Origin: Pseudomonas paeninsulae
GTDB lineage: Bacteria; Pseudomonadota; Gammaproteobacteria; Pseudomonadales; Pseudomonadaceae
Length of the DNA: 64,000 nt
Reading direction: 5' to 3'
NCBI RefSeq assembly: GCF_035621475.1
Contig: NZ_CP141799.1
Span: 3,150,501-3,214,500, forward strand
The notes beneath the pieces were generated by a model. That model ran no database searches and was not told where the DNA came from. It was given only the letters and a program-made list of their open reading frames with translations. Shown one piece after another: positions 17,283-26,900 of this stretch. Position 1 is the stretch's first letter. Each line of letters opens with the position of its first letter. Both the position numbers and the translations under genes were made by a program.

Positions 17283-19870
17283 ACCAGTGCACCCAACCAC
17301 CGCCAGCGCAACCGTTGCCAAACGACGCCGACCAGCCCGCTCCCGCCCGGCAACCAACCCTGCTGATGGCGTTTGTCCGTGCCCTGTGCTGGACGCTCTT
17401 TGCCCTGGAGTCTGCCAGCTGGCGCTGGCTGCTGGCGCATAGGCGCCAGCTCTATCCTCAGTCCAGCGAATTACGCCTACGTCCGGGCGATCCGCTGCGC
17501 GTATTGCTGCAGAGCCTGTGGCTGGTGTTGGTAAAGCCGGTCGATCAGCGCCCACACACACTCACCAAGTTTGCCACGTCGTGTCTGGCAGCCTTGAATC
17601 GATGCCTGCAAATGCCAGGGAAGCTATTGCAACGCCTGCTGGCACGCGATAGCGGCCGCCAGATCAGCGCCCAGCCGGTGCCAGAACGGCCCGGTGGCAT
17701 AGCCACCTGGCTGCAACTGCCTATGCTGCTGTTGGCCCTGCCAGTACTGGCACTGTGCATCACGCAACCTCTTGAGCCGTATCAACAGGCGCTGTTTGCC
17801 TGCCTGCTCTGGCTTATCGCACTGGGCGTGGCCCGCTTTTCCGGGCGCCGCGCGACGCTGATCCTGATCGTCCTGTCAATTCTGGTCTCCAGTCGTTACT
17901 TCTGGTGGCGCTACAGCTCCACCCTGAACTGGGACGACCCGCTGGATTTGAGCTGCGGCCTGCTGCTGCTGACTGCCGAGAGCTATTCCTGGCTGGTGCT
18001 GATCCTTGGCTATCTGCAGTCCATCTGGCCACTCGACCGCCAGCCCTGCCCATTGCCGACCGACATGGCCAACTGGCCGAGCGTGGACATCTACATCCCA
18101 ACCTATAACGAAGACTTGTCGGTGGTGCGCCCGACCGTGCTCGCAGCGATCGGCATGGACTGGCCGCAGAACAAGCTCAATATCTGGATTCTCGACGATG
18201 GCAAGCGCGACGAATTCCGCCAGTTCGCCGCTGCCGCCGGGGTTGGCTACCTGACCCGCTCGGACAACCGCCATGCCAAAGCCGGCAACCTCAATACCGC
18301 GATGGGCAAGACCAGCGGCGAGTTCATCGCCATTTTCGACTGTGACCACATTCCAACCCGCTCCTTCCTGCAGATCACCATGGGCTGGTTCCTGCGCAGC
18401 CCGCGGCTTGGCGTCTTGCAAACACCGCATCACTTCCTCTCGGCAGACCCCTTCGAGCGCAACCTGGACAATTTCCGCCAGACGCCAAACGAGAACACCC
18501 TGTTCTACGGCCTGACCCAGAATGGCAATGATCTGTGGGACGCGACTTTCTTCTGCGGTTCCTGCGCCATCCTGCGGCGTGCCGCGCTGGAAAGCATCGG
18601 CGGCTTCGCCGTGGAAACCGTAACCGAGGATGCGCACACCTCGTTACGCCTGCACCGCCATGGTTGGACCTCGGCCTATATTCGCATTCCCCAGGCGGCC
18701 GGCCTGGCCACCGAAAGCCTCAGCGCCCATATCGGTCAACGCATCCGCTGGGCCCGCGGCATGGTGCAGATTTTCCGCCTCGACAACCCGCTGTTTGGCC
18801 AAGGCCTCTCGCTCGGGCAGCGGCTCTGCTACTTCAATGCCATGCTGCATTTTCTTTCCGGTGTACCGCGCCTGATCTACCTGACGGCGCCATTGGCCTT
18901 CCTGCTTCTGCATGCCTACATCATCTATGCCCCGGCCTTGCTCATTCTGCTGTTCGTCGTGCCCCACATCGTCCATAGCACCATGACCAACTCACGCATC
19001 CAGGGCAGGTATCGCCATTCGTTCTGGAGCGAAATCTACGAAACCGTGCTCTCCTGGTATATCGCCCGACCCACCAGTGTTGCCTTGTTCAACCCGCGCA
19101 AGGGCACCTTCAACGTCACCGCCAAGGGCGGCCTGATCGAAGACGACCAGTTCGACTGGAAGATGGCCAAGCCTTTCCTGATCCTCGCCGCCCTCAACCT
19201 GACCGGCCTGCTGTTTGGCCTCTACCGTCTGCTCTGGGGTGCGAGCGACGAGCGCCTGACCGTACTGATCAGCCTGTGCTGGGTGCTGTACAACCTGATC
19301 GTGCTCGGCGGCGCCCTGGCTGTGGCGGCAGAAGTCCGGCAAATTCGTCGGGCGCATCGCGTTGACCTGCACCTCGACGCAGCGATCCGCCTGCCCTCGG
19401 GACATGCCTACCCCTGCACCCTGCTCAATTACTCGGACGGCGGCGTGAGCATCCAGCTACCCCATGGACTAGACCTGACCCTGCCTGACGCTGCCAAGCT
19501 ATCGCTGTTGCTCAGGCGCGGCCACGAGGAATTCGAATTTCCCGCCCGCGGCCGCAGCATTATTCAAGGCGTCCTCGGTGCCGAACTGGACCCCATGGAT
19601 CTGCGCCGCCACGGCCGCTTCGTCCAATGCACCTTTGCCCGCGCCGACACCTGGGCGCGCTGGCATGACGGCTTCGTACAGGACAAACCGCTCAGCAGCT
19701 TGCGCGGGATCGCCCGCGTCGGCCTCGGCGGCTATCGACAGACACTGTTGTATGCCCCGCCCTGGATGCAACCGCTGATTGATTTCGGCCGCGGCACCGG
19801 CCAATGGCTCGCCTCTTTCGTGCCAACCAACCCCGTACTCAGCACCGTCCAGACAGGGTCACGCCCATGA
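17279..19870 (+). CDS. bcsA: Cellulose synthase catalytic subunit (UDP-forming) BcsA
   Basis: The 863-residue protein has membrane segments around residues 145-260, the GT2 domain, further membrane segments, and a C-terminal PilZ domain. GT2 motifs are all present: DDG near 305, DCD near 353, TED near 448 and QRIRW near 487. The PilZ domain has RRAHR near 689 and NYSDGG near 718, the RxxxR and [D/N]xSxxG pair that binds cyclic di-GMP. It polymerises UDP-glucose into beta-1,4-glucan and exports it through its own channel when cyclic di-GMP binds. The start at 17279 overlaps the bcsQ stop (ATGA). The N-terminal 140 residues are cytoplasmic, proline-rich and variable. Confidence 0.97.
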   Translation: MNQCTQPPPAQPLPNDADQPAPARQPTLLMAFVRALCWTLFALESASWRWLLAHRRQLYPQSSELRLRPGDPLRVLLQSLWLVLVKPVDQRPHTLTKFATSCLAALNRCLQMPGKLLQRLLARDSGRQISAQPVPERPGGIATWLQLPMLLLALPVLALCITQPLEPYQQALFACLLWLIALGVARFSGRRATLILIVLSILVSSRYFWWRYSSTLNWDDPLDLSCGLLLLTAESYSWLVLILGYLQSIWPLDRQPCPLPTDMANWPSVDIYIPTYNEDLSVVRPTVLAAIGMDWPQNKLNIWILDDGKRDEFRQFAAAAGVGYLTRSDNRHAKAGNLNTAMGKTSGEFIAIFDCDHIPTRSFLQITMGWFLRSPRLGVLQTPHHFLSADPFERNLDNFRQTPNENTLFYGLTQNGNDLWDATFFCGSCAILRRAALESIGGFAVETVTEDAHTSLRLHRHGWTSAYIRIPQAAGLATESLSAHIGQRIRWARGMVQIFRLDNPLFGQGLSLGQRLCYFNAMLHFLSGVPRLIYLTAPLAFLLLHAYIIYAPALLILLFVVPHIVHSTMTNSRIQGRYRHSFWSEIYETVLSWYIARPTSVALFNPRKGTFNVTAKGGLIEDDQFDWKMAKPFLILAALNLTGLLFGLYRLLWGASDERLTVLISLCWVLYNLIVLGGALAVAAEVRQIRRAHRVDLHLDAAIRLPSGHAYPCTLLNYSDGGVSIQLPHGLDLTLPDAAKLSLLLRRGHEEFEFPARGRSIIQGVLGAELDPMDLRRHGRFVQCTFARADTWARWHDGFVQDKPLSSLRGIARVGLGGYRQTLLYAPPWMQPLIDFGRGTGQWLASFVPTNPVLSTVQTGSRP

Positions 19871-22083
19871 AGCTGCAACATTTCGCCCGTTTCGTGCTCA
19901 TGTTCATCGCCACGGCGCTGATCTCGAACAGCGCCGTGGCCACGGCGACGCAGCCGCCAGCAACGGACGCGACGCAGCCAACCACCTACCAGCGCAGCCT
20001 CGGTCTCAGCGAGCTTTCTTCACCCGGCGTTCTCCTGCTGCGCAATATGTTGCGCCACCTCTACGCCGAGTTCGGCGTGCGCAGCGATGAGCTGGTCACT
20101 GCCGCCGAACTGCAGTTGTTCTACACCCCCTCACCGGCGTTGAACGCCAAGCGCTCCCACGTCAAGGTGTACCTCAATGACGAATTGATGGGCGTGCTGA
20201 CGGTCCTCGACCAGGAGCTCGGCCAGGAGATCAAGCGCACATTAGCGCTGGATACGAGTTTCATTCGCGACTTCAATCACCTGCGCTTCGAGCTGGTGGG
20301 CAGCAGCGACAGTGCGTCTGAGGACCCCATGCACGCCAGTCTGTGGCTGGACTTCAGTGCCAAGAGCCAATTGCAGCTCAGCGTCCAGCGACTCAAGGTC
20401 AGCAACGATCTGGCCATTCTGCCGGAGCCATTCTTCGATCACCGGGACAAGGCACCCCTGCTGCTGCCGTTTGTTTTCAGCCGCGCGCCCAGCTCAACCC
20501 AGCAGACCGCTGCAGCCGTCCTCGCTTCCTGGCTCGGCATCCACAGCAGTTGGCGCGGCGCCTCCTTCCCCGTCTCCTTCGACGACTTGCCGGCCAACCG
20601 TTCGGCGGTGGTGTTTGCCAGCAACCAACACCGCCCGGCGTTCCTCAAGGATTACCCAAAGGTCAGCGCCCCCACACTGGCCATCATTGACCATCCGAGC
20701 GCACCCTTCGCCAAACTGCTGTTGATCCTGGGTGAGGATGACCAGCAAGTACTGGCCGCCGCCCGCGCAGTTGCCCTGGATAGCAACAGCCTGAAAGGGG
20801 CTTCAAGCACCCTGCGCAACATCCCCGAAGCCCCCCCGAGAATGCCCTACGATGCGCCCAAATGGGTGAAAAGCGATGGGCCCACACGCTTCAGCGAACT
20901 ACTCGACAATCCCATGCAACTGCAGGCGAGTGGCCTGGTGCCACCGCCACTGAGCCTGACCCTGAGGGTGCCAGCGGATCTGTTCATCTGGCGCAGCCCT
21001 GGCGTACCACTGGACCTGCGCTACCGCTATACGCCACCGCTGCAGAAGGAGTCTTCGCTGCTCAGCATCAGCATCAACGACCACTTCGTCCAGGCTCTCC
21101 CCCTCAACGATCCGGCGCCAGGAAAAATCGCCGGCCTGGCCCAGCAAACTCTGCCCCTGCTCACTCAGCACCCCGGCAGCAAGCGGCTGATGATCCCGGC
21201 CCAGCTCGTCGGCCCACACAACGAACTGAGCATGAACTTCACCTTCAATGCCTTGCCCGGCTGCGCCTATGCCGATAACTGCGCCACCAGCCTGCCCATG
21301 AACATCCAGGCGGCAATCGACCCTGACTCCAGCATCGACTTCTCGGCCTTCCATCACTACAAAGCGATGCCCGATCTGCAGGCCTTTGCCGAAACCGGTT
21401 ACCCCTACAGTCGTGTCGCCGACCTCTCGCAGACGCTGGTGCTGATGCCGGCCCAGCCAAATCAGGCCGAGCTGTCGCTGCTGCTGGCGATCACTGGCAG
21501 AATCGGCGCCTATACAGGCTACCCCGCCACCCGCCTGAGCATCAGCGACGACTGGCTGGCGGCGGCGCAAAGCCAGCGTGACTTGCTCCTGATTGGCGCC
21601 GTTGCGCCAGCATTCAGCAACGCGCAGGGACCGGACCTGGGCGCCCTGGGCACGCAGATCGCGGCCAGCCTGAGCCACCCGGATAGCAGTGCCGCGCCCT
21701 CACAGATCAGTGATGCATCAGCCGATCTGGCAGCCCTGGTCGGGTTCAAGTCGCCCTTCGACGATCAGCGCAGCGTGGTCGCGCTGATGGCCGGCGACGC
21801 CAGCGGCTACCGCCTGATCGAGCAGAACCTGCTCGACAACCAGCGCCGCGCCATGATCGCCGGCTCAGTGACCTTGATGCACGGGGAACACATCGATACT
21901 GCCGTGCTTGGCGACACCTACTATGTCGGCAGCCTGCCCTGGTGGCTGCTGCTCTGGTTCCACCTCGCCGACCACCTGCTGTTCCTGATAATCCTGGCCT
22001 TGCTGAGCGCCGTGCTGCTGGCCAGCGTGATGTTCAGCGCCCTCAGTTTGCTGGCCAAACGCCGACTGCAAGCCCCCACCTGA
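19867..22083 (+). CDS. bcsB: Cellulose synthase regulatory/periplasmic subunit BcsB
   Basis: The 738-residue protein starts with a signal peptide (MKLQHFARFVLMFIATALIS). Long periplasmic beta-rich regions follow, with BcsB motifs such as HLRFELVGSSDS, FSRAPSSTQQTAAAVLASWLG, and NELSMNFTFNALPGCAYADNC. It ends in a single membrane anchor (WWLLLWFHLADHLLFLIILA onward). BcsB forms the periplasmic exit for the nascent glucan and its anchor completes the BcsA channel. The start overlaps the bcsA stop in ATGA. Length is normal for the family. Confidence 0.95.
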   Translation: MKLQHFARFVLMFIATALISNSAVATATQPPATDATQPTTYQRSLGLSELSSPGVLLLRNMLRHLYAEFGVRSDELVTAAELQLFYTPSPALNAKRSHVKVYLNDELMGVLTVLDQELGQEIKRTLALDTSFIRDFNHLRFELVGSSDSASEDPMHASLWLDFSAKSQLQLSVQRLKVSNDLAILPEPFFDHRDKAPLLLPFVFSRAPSSTQQTAAAVLASWLGIHSSWRGASFPVSFDDLPANRSAVVFASNQHRPAFLKDYPKVSAPTLAIIDHPSAPFAKLLLILGEDDQQVLAAARAVALDSNSLKGASSTLRNIPEAPPRMPYDAPKWVKSDGPTRFSELLDNPMQLQASGLVPPPLSLTLRVPADLFIWRSPGVPLDLRYRYTPPLQKESSLLSISINDHFVQALPLNDPAPGKIAGLAQQTLPLLTQHPGSKRLMIPAQLVGPHNELSMNFTFNALPGCAYADNCATSLPMNIQAAIDPDSSIDFSAFHHYKAMPDLQAFAETGYPYSRVADLSQTLVLMPAQPNQAELSLLLAITGRIGAYTGYPATRLSISDDWLAAAQSQRDLLLIGAVAPAFSNAQGPDLGALGTQIAASLSHPDSSAAPSQISDASADLAALVGFKSPFDDQRSVVALMAGDASGYRLIEQNLLDNQRRAMIAGSVTLMHGEHIDTAVLGDTYYVGSLPWWLLLWFHLADHLLFLIILALLSAVLLASVMFSALSLLAKRRLQAPT

Positions 22084-22091
22084 GGTGCGTC

Positions 22092-23198
22092 ATGAAGCCC
22101 TGGATGGTCATGCTGTTAGTCCTTTCGCCGCTCGGCAATGCCGCGCACGCCGGCTGCCAGTGGCCATTGTGGGAGCAGTTCAAGCAGCGCTTTGTCGATG
22201 CCGGCGGACGGGTAATCGACAGCAGCGACCCGCGGGCGATCACCACCTCCGAAGGCCAGGCCTATGCCATGTTCTTCGCCCTGGCAGCCGGCGATCAGCA
22301 AACCTTCGAGCGCCTGCTGCGCTGGCTGGAGGCCAACCTGGCCCAGGGCGACCTGCAACGGCACCTGCCGGCCTGGCTCTGGGGGCGCAACCCGGACGGC
22401 CAATGGCAGGTACTCGACAGCAACTCTGCGGCGGACGCCGACCTCTGGCTAGCCTATAGCCTGCAGGAGGCCGGCAGACTCTGGCAGCACCCAGATTATT
22501 CACGTCTGTCAGCCCGGCAACTGGCACTGATCGAGCACCACGAGGTCGCCCAACTGCCGCAACTCGGGCCGCTGCTGCTGGCCGGAACAGAAGGTTTTAC
22601 CGGTCAGGATCGCTGGACCCTCAATCCCAGCTATTCCCCCCTGCCCCTGCTGCACAGCTTCGCCCACCGCTACCCGGACAGCATCTGGGCGGCGATGCTC
22701 GAACCGACCCAGCGCATGCTCGAAGAAACCAGCGCGCGAGGCTTCGCCCCCGACTGGGTCGAGTGGCATGACGGACAATGGCAGGCGTCACGCAGGAGTG
22801 GCTGGCAAGGCAGCTACGACGCCATTCGCGTCTACCTCTGGGCGGGCATGCAAGCGCCGGATCCCGAGGAGGCGGACCGCGTCGTGCAACGCTTTCAGCC
22901 GATGCTACGCTATCTACGGCAGCATGAGCGACCACCCCTGCGCGTCGACAGCCTGACCGGCACGGCTGAAGGATATGGCCCACCGGGGTTCTCTGCGGCG
23001 CTACTGCCCTTGCTTAGCAGAGCCGCAGAACCGCACTTGCTGCAGGAGCAACTGGCTCGTTTGGCTGCAGAGCCCCTGCAAGAGGACGCCTACTACGACC
23101 ATGTACTGAGTTTGTTCGGCCAGGGCTGGAGCGAAGGACGCTATCGCTTCTCACCACGCGGAGCATTGCAACCACAGTCATTAGAGGAGTGTTTATGA
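22092..23198 (+). CDS. bcsZ: Periplasmic cellulase BcsZ (glycoside hydrolase family 8)
   Basis: The 368-residue protein has a signal peptide ending at AHA (MKPWMVMLLVLSPLGNAAHA). The GH8 general acid is Glu54 in TSEGQAYAMFFALAAGD; a conserved aspartate lies near 115 in DADLWLAYSL, and SWQGSYDAIRVYLW-like sequence (GWQGSYDAIRVYLW) follows. The enzyme hydrolyses beta-1,4-glucan in the periplasm and is needed for, or trims, exported cellulose. The ATG at 22092 lies eight bases after the bcsB stop with GAGGTG upstream. The stop overlaps the bcsC start in ATGA. Confidence 0.95.
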   Translation: MKPWMVMLLVLSPLGNAAHAGCQWPLWEQFKQRFVDAGGRVIDSSDPRAITTSEGQAYAMFFALAAGDQQTFERLLRWLEANLAQGDLQRHLPAWLWGRNPDGQWQVLDSNSAADADLWLAYSLQEAGRLWQHPDYSRLSARQLALIEHHEVAQLPQLGPLLLAGTEGFTGQDRWTLNPSYSPLPLLHSFAHRYPDSIWAAMLEPTQRMLEETSARGFAPDWVEWHDGQWQASRRSGWQGSYDAIRVYLWAGMQAPDPEEADRVVQRFQPMLRYLRQHERPPLRVDSLTGTAEGYGPPGFSAALLPLLSRAAEPHLLQEQLARLAAEPLQEDAYYDHVLSLFGQGWSEGRYRFSPRGALQPQSLEECL

Positions 23199-26100
23199 CC
23201 AGGCACCTACCGTTTGCCCTGCTGCTGCTGAGCACCAGCGCATATGCCCTCGACGCCGGCGAGGCCCGCCTGCAGTTACTCGAGCAGGTGCGCGCCGGGG
23301 AGTCGCGCAACAAGGTGGAGCTGATCGAGGAAAGCCTGTATCGACTGTTCAAACTCAACCCTGACGACCCCGAAGGCCTGGCAGCGCTGATCCGCCTGCA
23401 ACTGCGCAAGAATCAACTGACGGAGGCCCAGGCCACCCTCGAACACCTGAACCGCAGCGCCCCCGACAGCGAGTCCCTGGTGCTGGCCCGCCTGCTCTTG
23501 GCGATCAACGAGCCTGAGGCCAAGGAACGCCTACAGCAGGCTCGCCTGCTGGCGCGCGCGGGCCGCCCCGAGGAAGCGTTGGTGATTTATGACAGCCTGT
23601 TCAAACCCGGTTTTCCCAGTAGCGATCATGCCCTCGAATACTGGCAGACCCTGGCCAAGACCCCACAAGGCCAAGACCGGGCCAAGCAGGGCCTGGAACA
23701 GCTGGTTGGGCAATACCCGCACAGCAGCAATATCCGCCTGGCCCTCGCCAGTCAGCGCCTGGCTAGCGACCCCTACAGCGAGGCGGCCCATGCCGATCTG
23801 GAACAGTTGGCCAGCGACCCCTATGCCCGCGCGGGCGTGGCCAGGGTCTGGCAAGACCGACTCGAACGGCTGCCGGTCAATGAGCGCAGTGCCGCCCTCT
23901 GGCGCCGCTACCTCAAGCAATACCCGGAGGCCGACGAAGTTGCCAGACAATCCCTGGCCGAACAGGAACAGTTGCTCGCCAACCCCTCCTTCCAGGCCAA
24001 ACAGCGCGCCCTGAGCAAGCTCGACAGCGGCTCGCCGGCGTACTCGGCCATCGAGCGCGACCTGCAACTGGCGCTCAAGGGTTTTCCAACTGATTCACAA
24101 ACCCTCGGCGCGCTGGGTCTGCTGCGCCAGCGCCAGGGCCGACAACAGGAAGCCCTGGCCCTGTATGAACGGGCCCGCAACCACGAGGAAAACATCGACA
24201 ACCTGGGCAAGTGGCAAACCTTGATCGGTGAGTCACGCTTTTGGGCCACCCTCAAGGAAGCCGACGCAGCCCTCGACCAGGACCAGCTCGAGCGCGCCGA
24301 GCAGCTGTACCGGCAGGCGGCCAAACTAAAACCCGGGGCAACCGAACCCCTCAACGGCCTGGGTCACATCCAGGCCAAGCGTAACGACATCAGCGGCGCC
24401 GAACGCCACTACCAAGCAGCATTGAGTCGCGACAGCAACAACCTTGCGGCCAAGCGCGGCCTGATCAACCTGTACAGCGCCAGCCAACCCGAACGCGCAC
24501 GCGGCATCGCCGCCACCTTGCCGGTCGACCAGCGCCAGCGCTTCGAACCCGAGCTGAACCGCCTGCAGGCCGCCCAACTGACGACTCAGGCCCAGCAACA
24601 CGCCGATCAACAGCGCTGGGCTAGCGCCAAACATTTGCTCGACCAGGCCTTGAACCTGCAACCGGACAACCCCTGGATCGCCTACGACCTGGCCAAGGTC
24701 CGCGTTCAACTCGGCGATACCAAGGCCGAGCAGAGCTTCGCCGGCCTGTTGCGCCGCGCGCCATACGACCCCGTAGCGCGCTATGCCCACAGCCTGTTCC
24801 TGGCCAGCCAGGATCGCTCCCAGCAAGCCCTGGACAGCCTGGCCAAGGTGCCCAGCAGCAAGTGGGACGACGACATGCGTGCCCTGGATCGGCGCTTGCG
24901 CTTCGGCCAGACAATGAGTCATGCCCGCCAGATGCATGCCCAGGGCCACCCGCAGGCGGCCAGCGACTACCTCACGCTGCAGCAACGCCAATTTCCCGAG
25001 GAGGTTGCCATCCCCCTGACGCTCGGCGAATGGGCCGAGCAACGTGGCGACCGCGTGGAAGCGGAGCGCCAGTTCCGCCTGGCCCAGCAACTCGAACCGC
25101 ACAACAGCGAAGCCGAACTCAGCCTGATCGAACTGGCCCAGCAGCGCCGCGATGCCGATGTACGGCAGCGCCTCTCAGCGTTCACTCCAGCCGCACCTTC
25201 GCCCAGCCAGCAACGGCGGATCGCCAACCTCTGGCTGCAACTCGGCGAACAGGCCAAGGCCGAACACACCATGGCCCAGGCCCGGCTAGCCGCCCCACAA
25301 GACCCCTGGATCTGGCGCGACAGTGGCCGCCTGGCACTGGCCGGCGGCCAACCCGAGCAAGCCCTGGCGGCCTACCGCGAGGCCATGCGTAGCAGCGGCA
25401 TCAGCCTGGCGCCGGAGGATGCCCTGGCCTTCACCAGCAGCACCCGGGCCAATGACGAAGACGACTGGCTCAAGCGCAGCATCCGTAGCGACTCCGCCGA
25501 GCTCTACCTGCGCCAGGCGCCCACCGCCACCGTGCAATACAGCTACCTGGAAAGCCAAGGCACACCGGGTTTCTCCGACCTGCAGGCCGGCTACCTGATC
25601 GCCGAAGTCGCGCAACCGCTGAGCAGCGGCCGAGGTTTCCTGCGCGCCGAGCAAGTGACCCTGGATAACGGCAGATTTGACAACCTGCTCGACGCCGACG
25701 ACTTCGGCAGCGTGCTCATCTGCCAGCAACGCGGTGAAGCCTGCAACCAGGGCGATCGCCACCAGCGCGAACAAGGCACTGCGCTGGCCATGGGCTGGCG
25801 GGGTGAACGCCTGGAGTGGGACATCGGCACCACCCCACTTGGCTTCCCGGTGGAGGATGTGGTCGGCGGTATACGCTTCAGGGGCGACCTGGCCAAACTG
25901 GGCTGGACTCTGGACGTCTCACGGCGCGCCCTGAACAACTCGCTGCTGTCCTTTGCCGGTACCGAGGACCCACGCACCGGCGAAACCTGGGGCGGCGTGC
26001 GCGCCAATGGCGTTCGTCTTGGCCTGAGCTACGACGAGGGCGGCAGCTATGGCATCTGGTCGAGCCTGCAGGCACACCGCCTGACCGGCAAGAACGTGGA

Positions 26101-26644
26101 GGACAACGACCGCTACCGGTTGATGGCCGGGGTCTACTTCCGGATCATCGAGGAGCCCGACCGGCGCCTGCGCATCGGCGGCAACGCCATGTACTGGCAC
26201 TACCAGAAAGACCTCAGCGGCTACACCCTCGGTCACGGCGGCTACTACAGCCCACAGCAGTACCGCTCGCTCTCGGTGCCGGTCAACTATGCCCAGCGCT
26301 GGGGCGACTGGTCGATCTACGCCGAGGCGTCAACCGGCTTCTCCTGGTCGCGCACCGACGACTCGCCCTACTTCCCGACCCGCAGCGACTTGCAAAGCGA
26401 AGCCGGCAACCCGATCTTCGAGGGCGGCCGCAGCAGCGGCTTCAGTTATCGGTTCAGTTTCTCGGCGGAACGGCGGCTGAGCCCGAACTGGTTCGTCGGT
26501 GGCCTGCTCGGCATGGAGCGCTCGCTGGGCAGCGACTACGAGCCGCGCGGCGCCCTGCTCTACCTGCGTTACAGCTTCGACCCCTGGAATGGCGACCTGA
26601 AGATGCCAGCGGAACCCCTGGAGGAATACGCCCAGTTCAACTGA
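23195..26644 (+). CDS. bcsC: Cellulose synthase outer-membrane subunit BcsC (TPR and beta-barrel)
   Basis: The 1149-residue protein has a short signal peptide (MTRHLPFALLLLSTSAYA), then about 750 residues of tetratricopeptide repeats. Alternating A/L-rich helices such as NPDDPEGLAALIRLQL and EALALYERARNHEENIDNLG show this. The last about 330 residues form the BCSC_C outer-membrane barrel, with MGWRGERLEWDIGTTPLGF, GWTLDVSRRALNNSLLSFAG and the final strand ALLYLRYSFDPW. BcsC carries the glucan across the periplasm and outer membrane. I chose the ATG at 23195, because GAGGAG is five bases upstream and it overlaps the bcsZ stop. A strong terminator follows. Confidence 0.95.
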   Translation: MTRHLPFALLLLSTSAYALDAGEARLQLLEQVRAGESRNKVELIEESLYRLFKLNPDDPEGLAALIRLQLRKNQLTEAQATLEHLNRSAPDSESLVLARLLLAINEPEAKERLQQARLLARAGRPEEALVIYDSLFKPGFPSSDHALEYWQTLAKTPQGQDRAKQGLEQLVGQYPHSSNIRLALASQRLASDPYSEAAHADLEQLASDPYARAGVARVWQDRLERLPVNERSAALWRRYLKQYPEADEVARQSLAEQEQLLANPSFQAKQRALSKLDSGSPAYSAIERDLQLALKGFPTDSQTLGALGLLRQRQGRQQEALALYERARNHEENIDNLGKWQTLIGESRFWATLKEADAALDQDQLERAEQLYRQAAKLKPGATEPLNGLGHIQAKRNDISGAERHYQAALSRDSNNLAAKRGLINLYSASQPERARGIAATLPVDQRQRFEPELNRLQAAQLTTQAQQHADQQRWASAKHLLDQALNLQPDNPWIAYDLAKVRVQLGDTKAEQSFAGLLRRAPYDPVARYAHSLFLASQDRSQQALDSLAKVPSSKWDDDMRALDRRLRFGQTMSHARQMHAQGHPQAASDYLTLQQRQFPEEVAIPLTLGEWAEQRGDRVEAERQFRLAQQLEPHNSEAELSLIELAQQRRDADVRQRLSAFTPAAPSPSQQRRIANLWLQLGEQAKAEHTMAQARLAAPQDPWIWRDSGRLALAGGQPEQALAAYREAMRSSGISLAPEDALAFTSSTRANDEDDWLKRSIRSDSAELYLRQAPTATVQYSYLESQGTPGFSDLQAGYLIAEVAQPLSSGRGFLRAEQVTLDNGRFDNLLDADDFGSVLICQQRGEACNQGDRHQREQGTALAMGWRGERLEWDIGTTPLGFPVEDVVGGIRFRGDLAKLGWTLDVSRRALNNSLLSFAGTEDPRTGETWGGVRANGVRLGLSYDEGGSYGIWSSLQAHRLTGKNVEDNDRYRLMAGVYFRIIEEPDRRLRIGGNAMYWHYQKDLSGYTLGHGGYYSPQQYRSLSVPVNYAQRWGDWSIYAEASTGFSWSRTDDSPYFPTRSDLQSEAGNPIFEGGRSSGFSYRFSFSAERRLSPNWFVGGLLGMERSLGSDYEPRGALLYLRYSFDPWNGDLKMPAEPLEEYAQFN

Positions 26645-26659
26645 GCACAACGCAACAGT

Positions 26660-26696
26660 AACAAGCCGCATCACGCCAGTGACGCGGCTTGTTTTG
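26660..26696 (+). terminator. Terminator of the bcs operon
   Basis: AACAAGCCGC (26660-26669) and GCGGCTTGTT (26684-26693) are perfect arms with an inner TCAC/GTGA stem, followed by TTG. It lies 15 bases after the bcsC stop. Confidence 0.75.
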
Positions 26697-26892
26697 GGCT
26701 ATGTCTCAGTTAGATGTTGGCAGCGCTGATGGCTGTAGAGCCTCGGTTTTTCCGGGGGAGTTGCGCAGCGGCGTAACCCACCATTGATGCCGTAAGACCG
26801 CACCATTGCCGGCCTAACGGCCGGGTGGCAGGTTACGCCTTCGGCTAAAACACCCTACCCAAGACCTTGCAACACATAACTGAAACAGAGCC
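26697..26892. mobile_element. MITE-like element with terminal inverted repeats
   Basis: The 196-base element begins GGCTATGTCTCAGTTAGATG and ends with an imperfect inverted copy (26870-26892, 19 of 23 positions pair). Inside it are a second inverted pair (GGCGTAACCC near 26770 and GGTTACGCC near 26831) and the palindrome CCGGCCTAACGGCCGG. It contains no open frame worth calling. It lies between the bcs terminator and the end of bcsG. A target-site duplication is not clear, though CTTGTTTT occurs on both sides. Confidence 0.5.
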
Positions 26893-26900
26893 TTGTTTTT

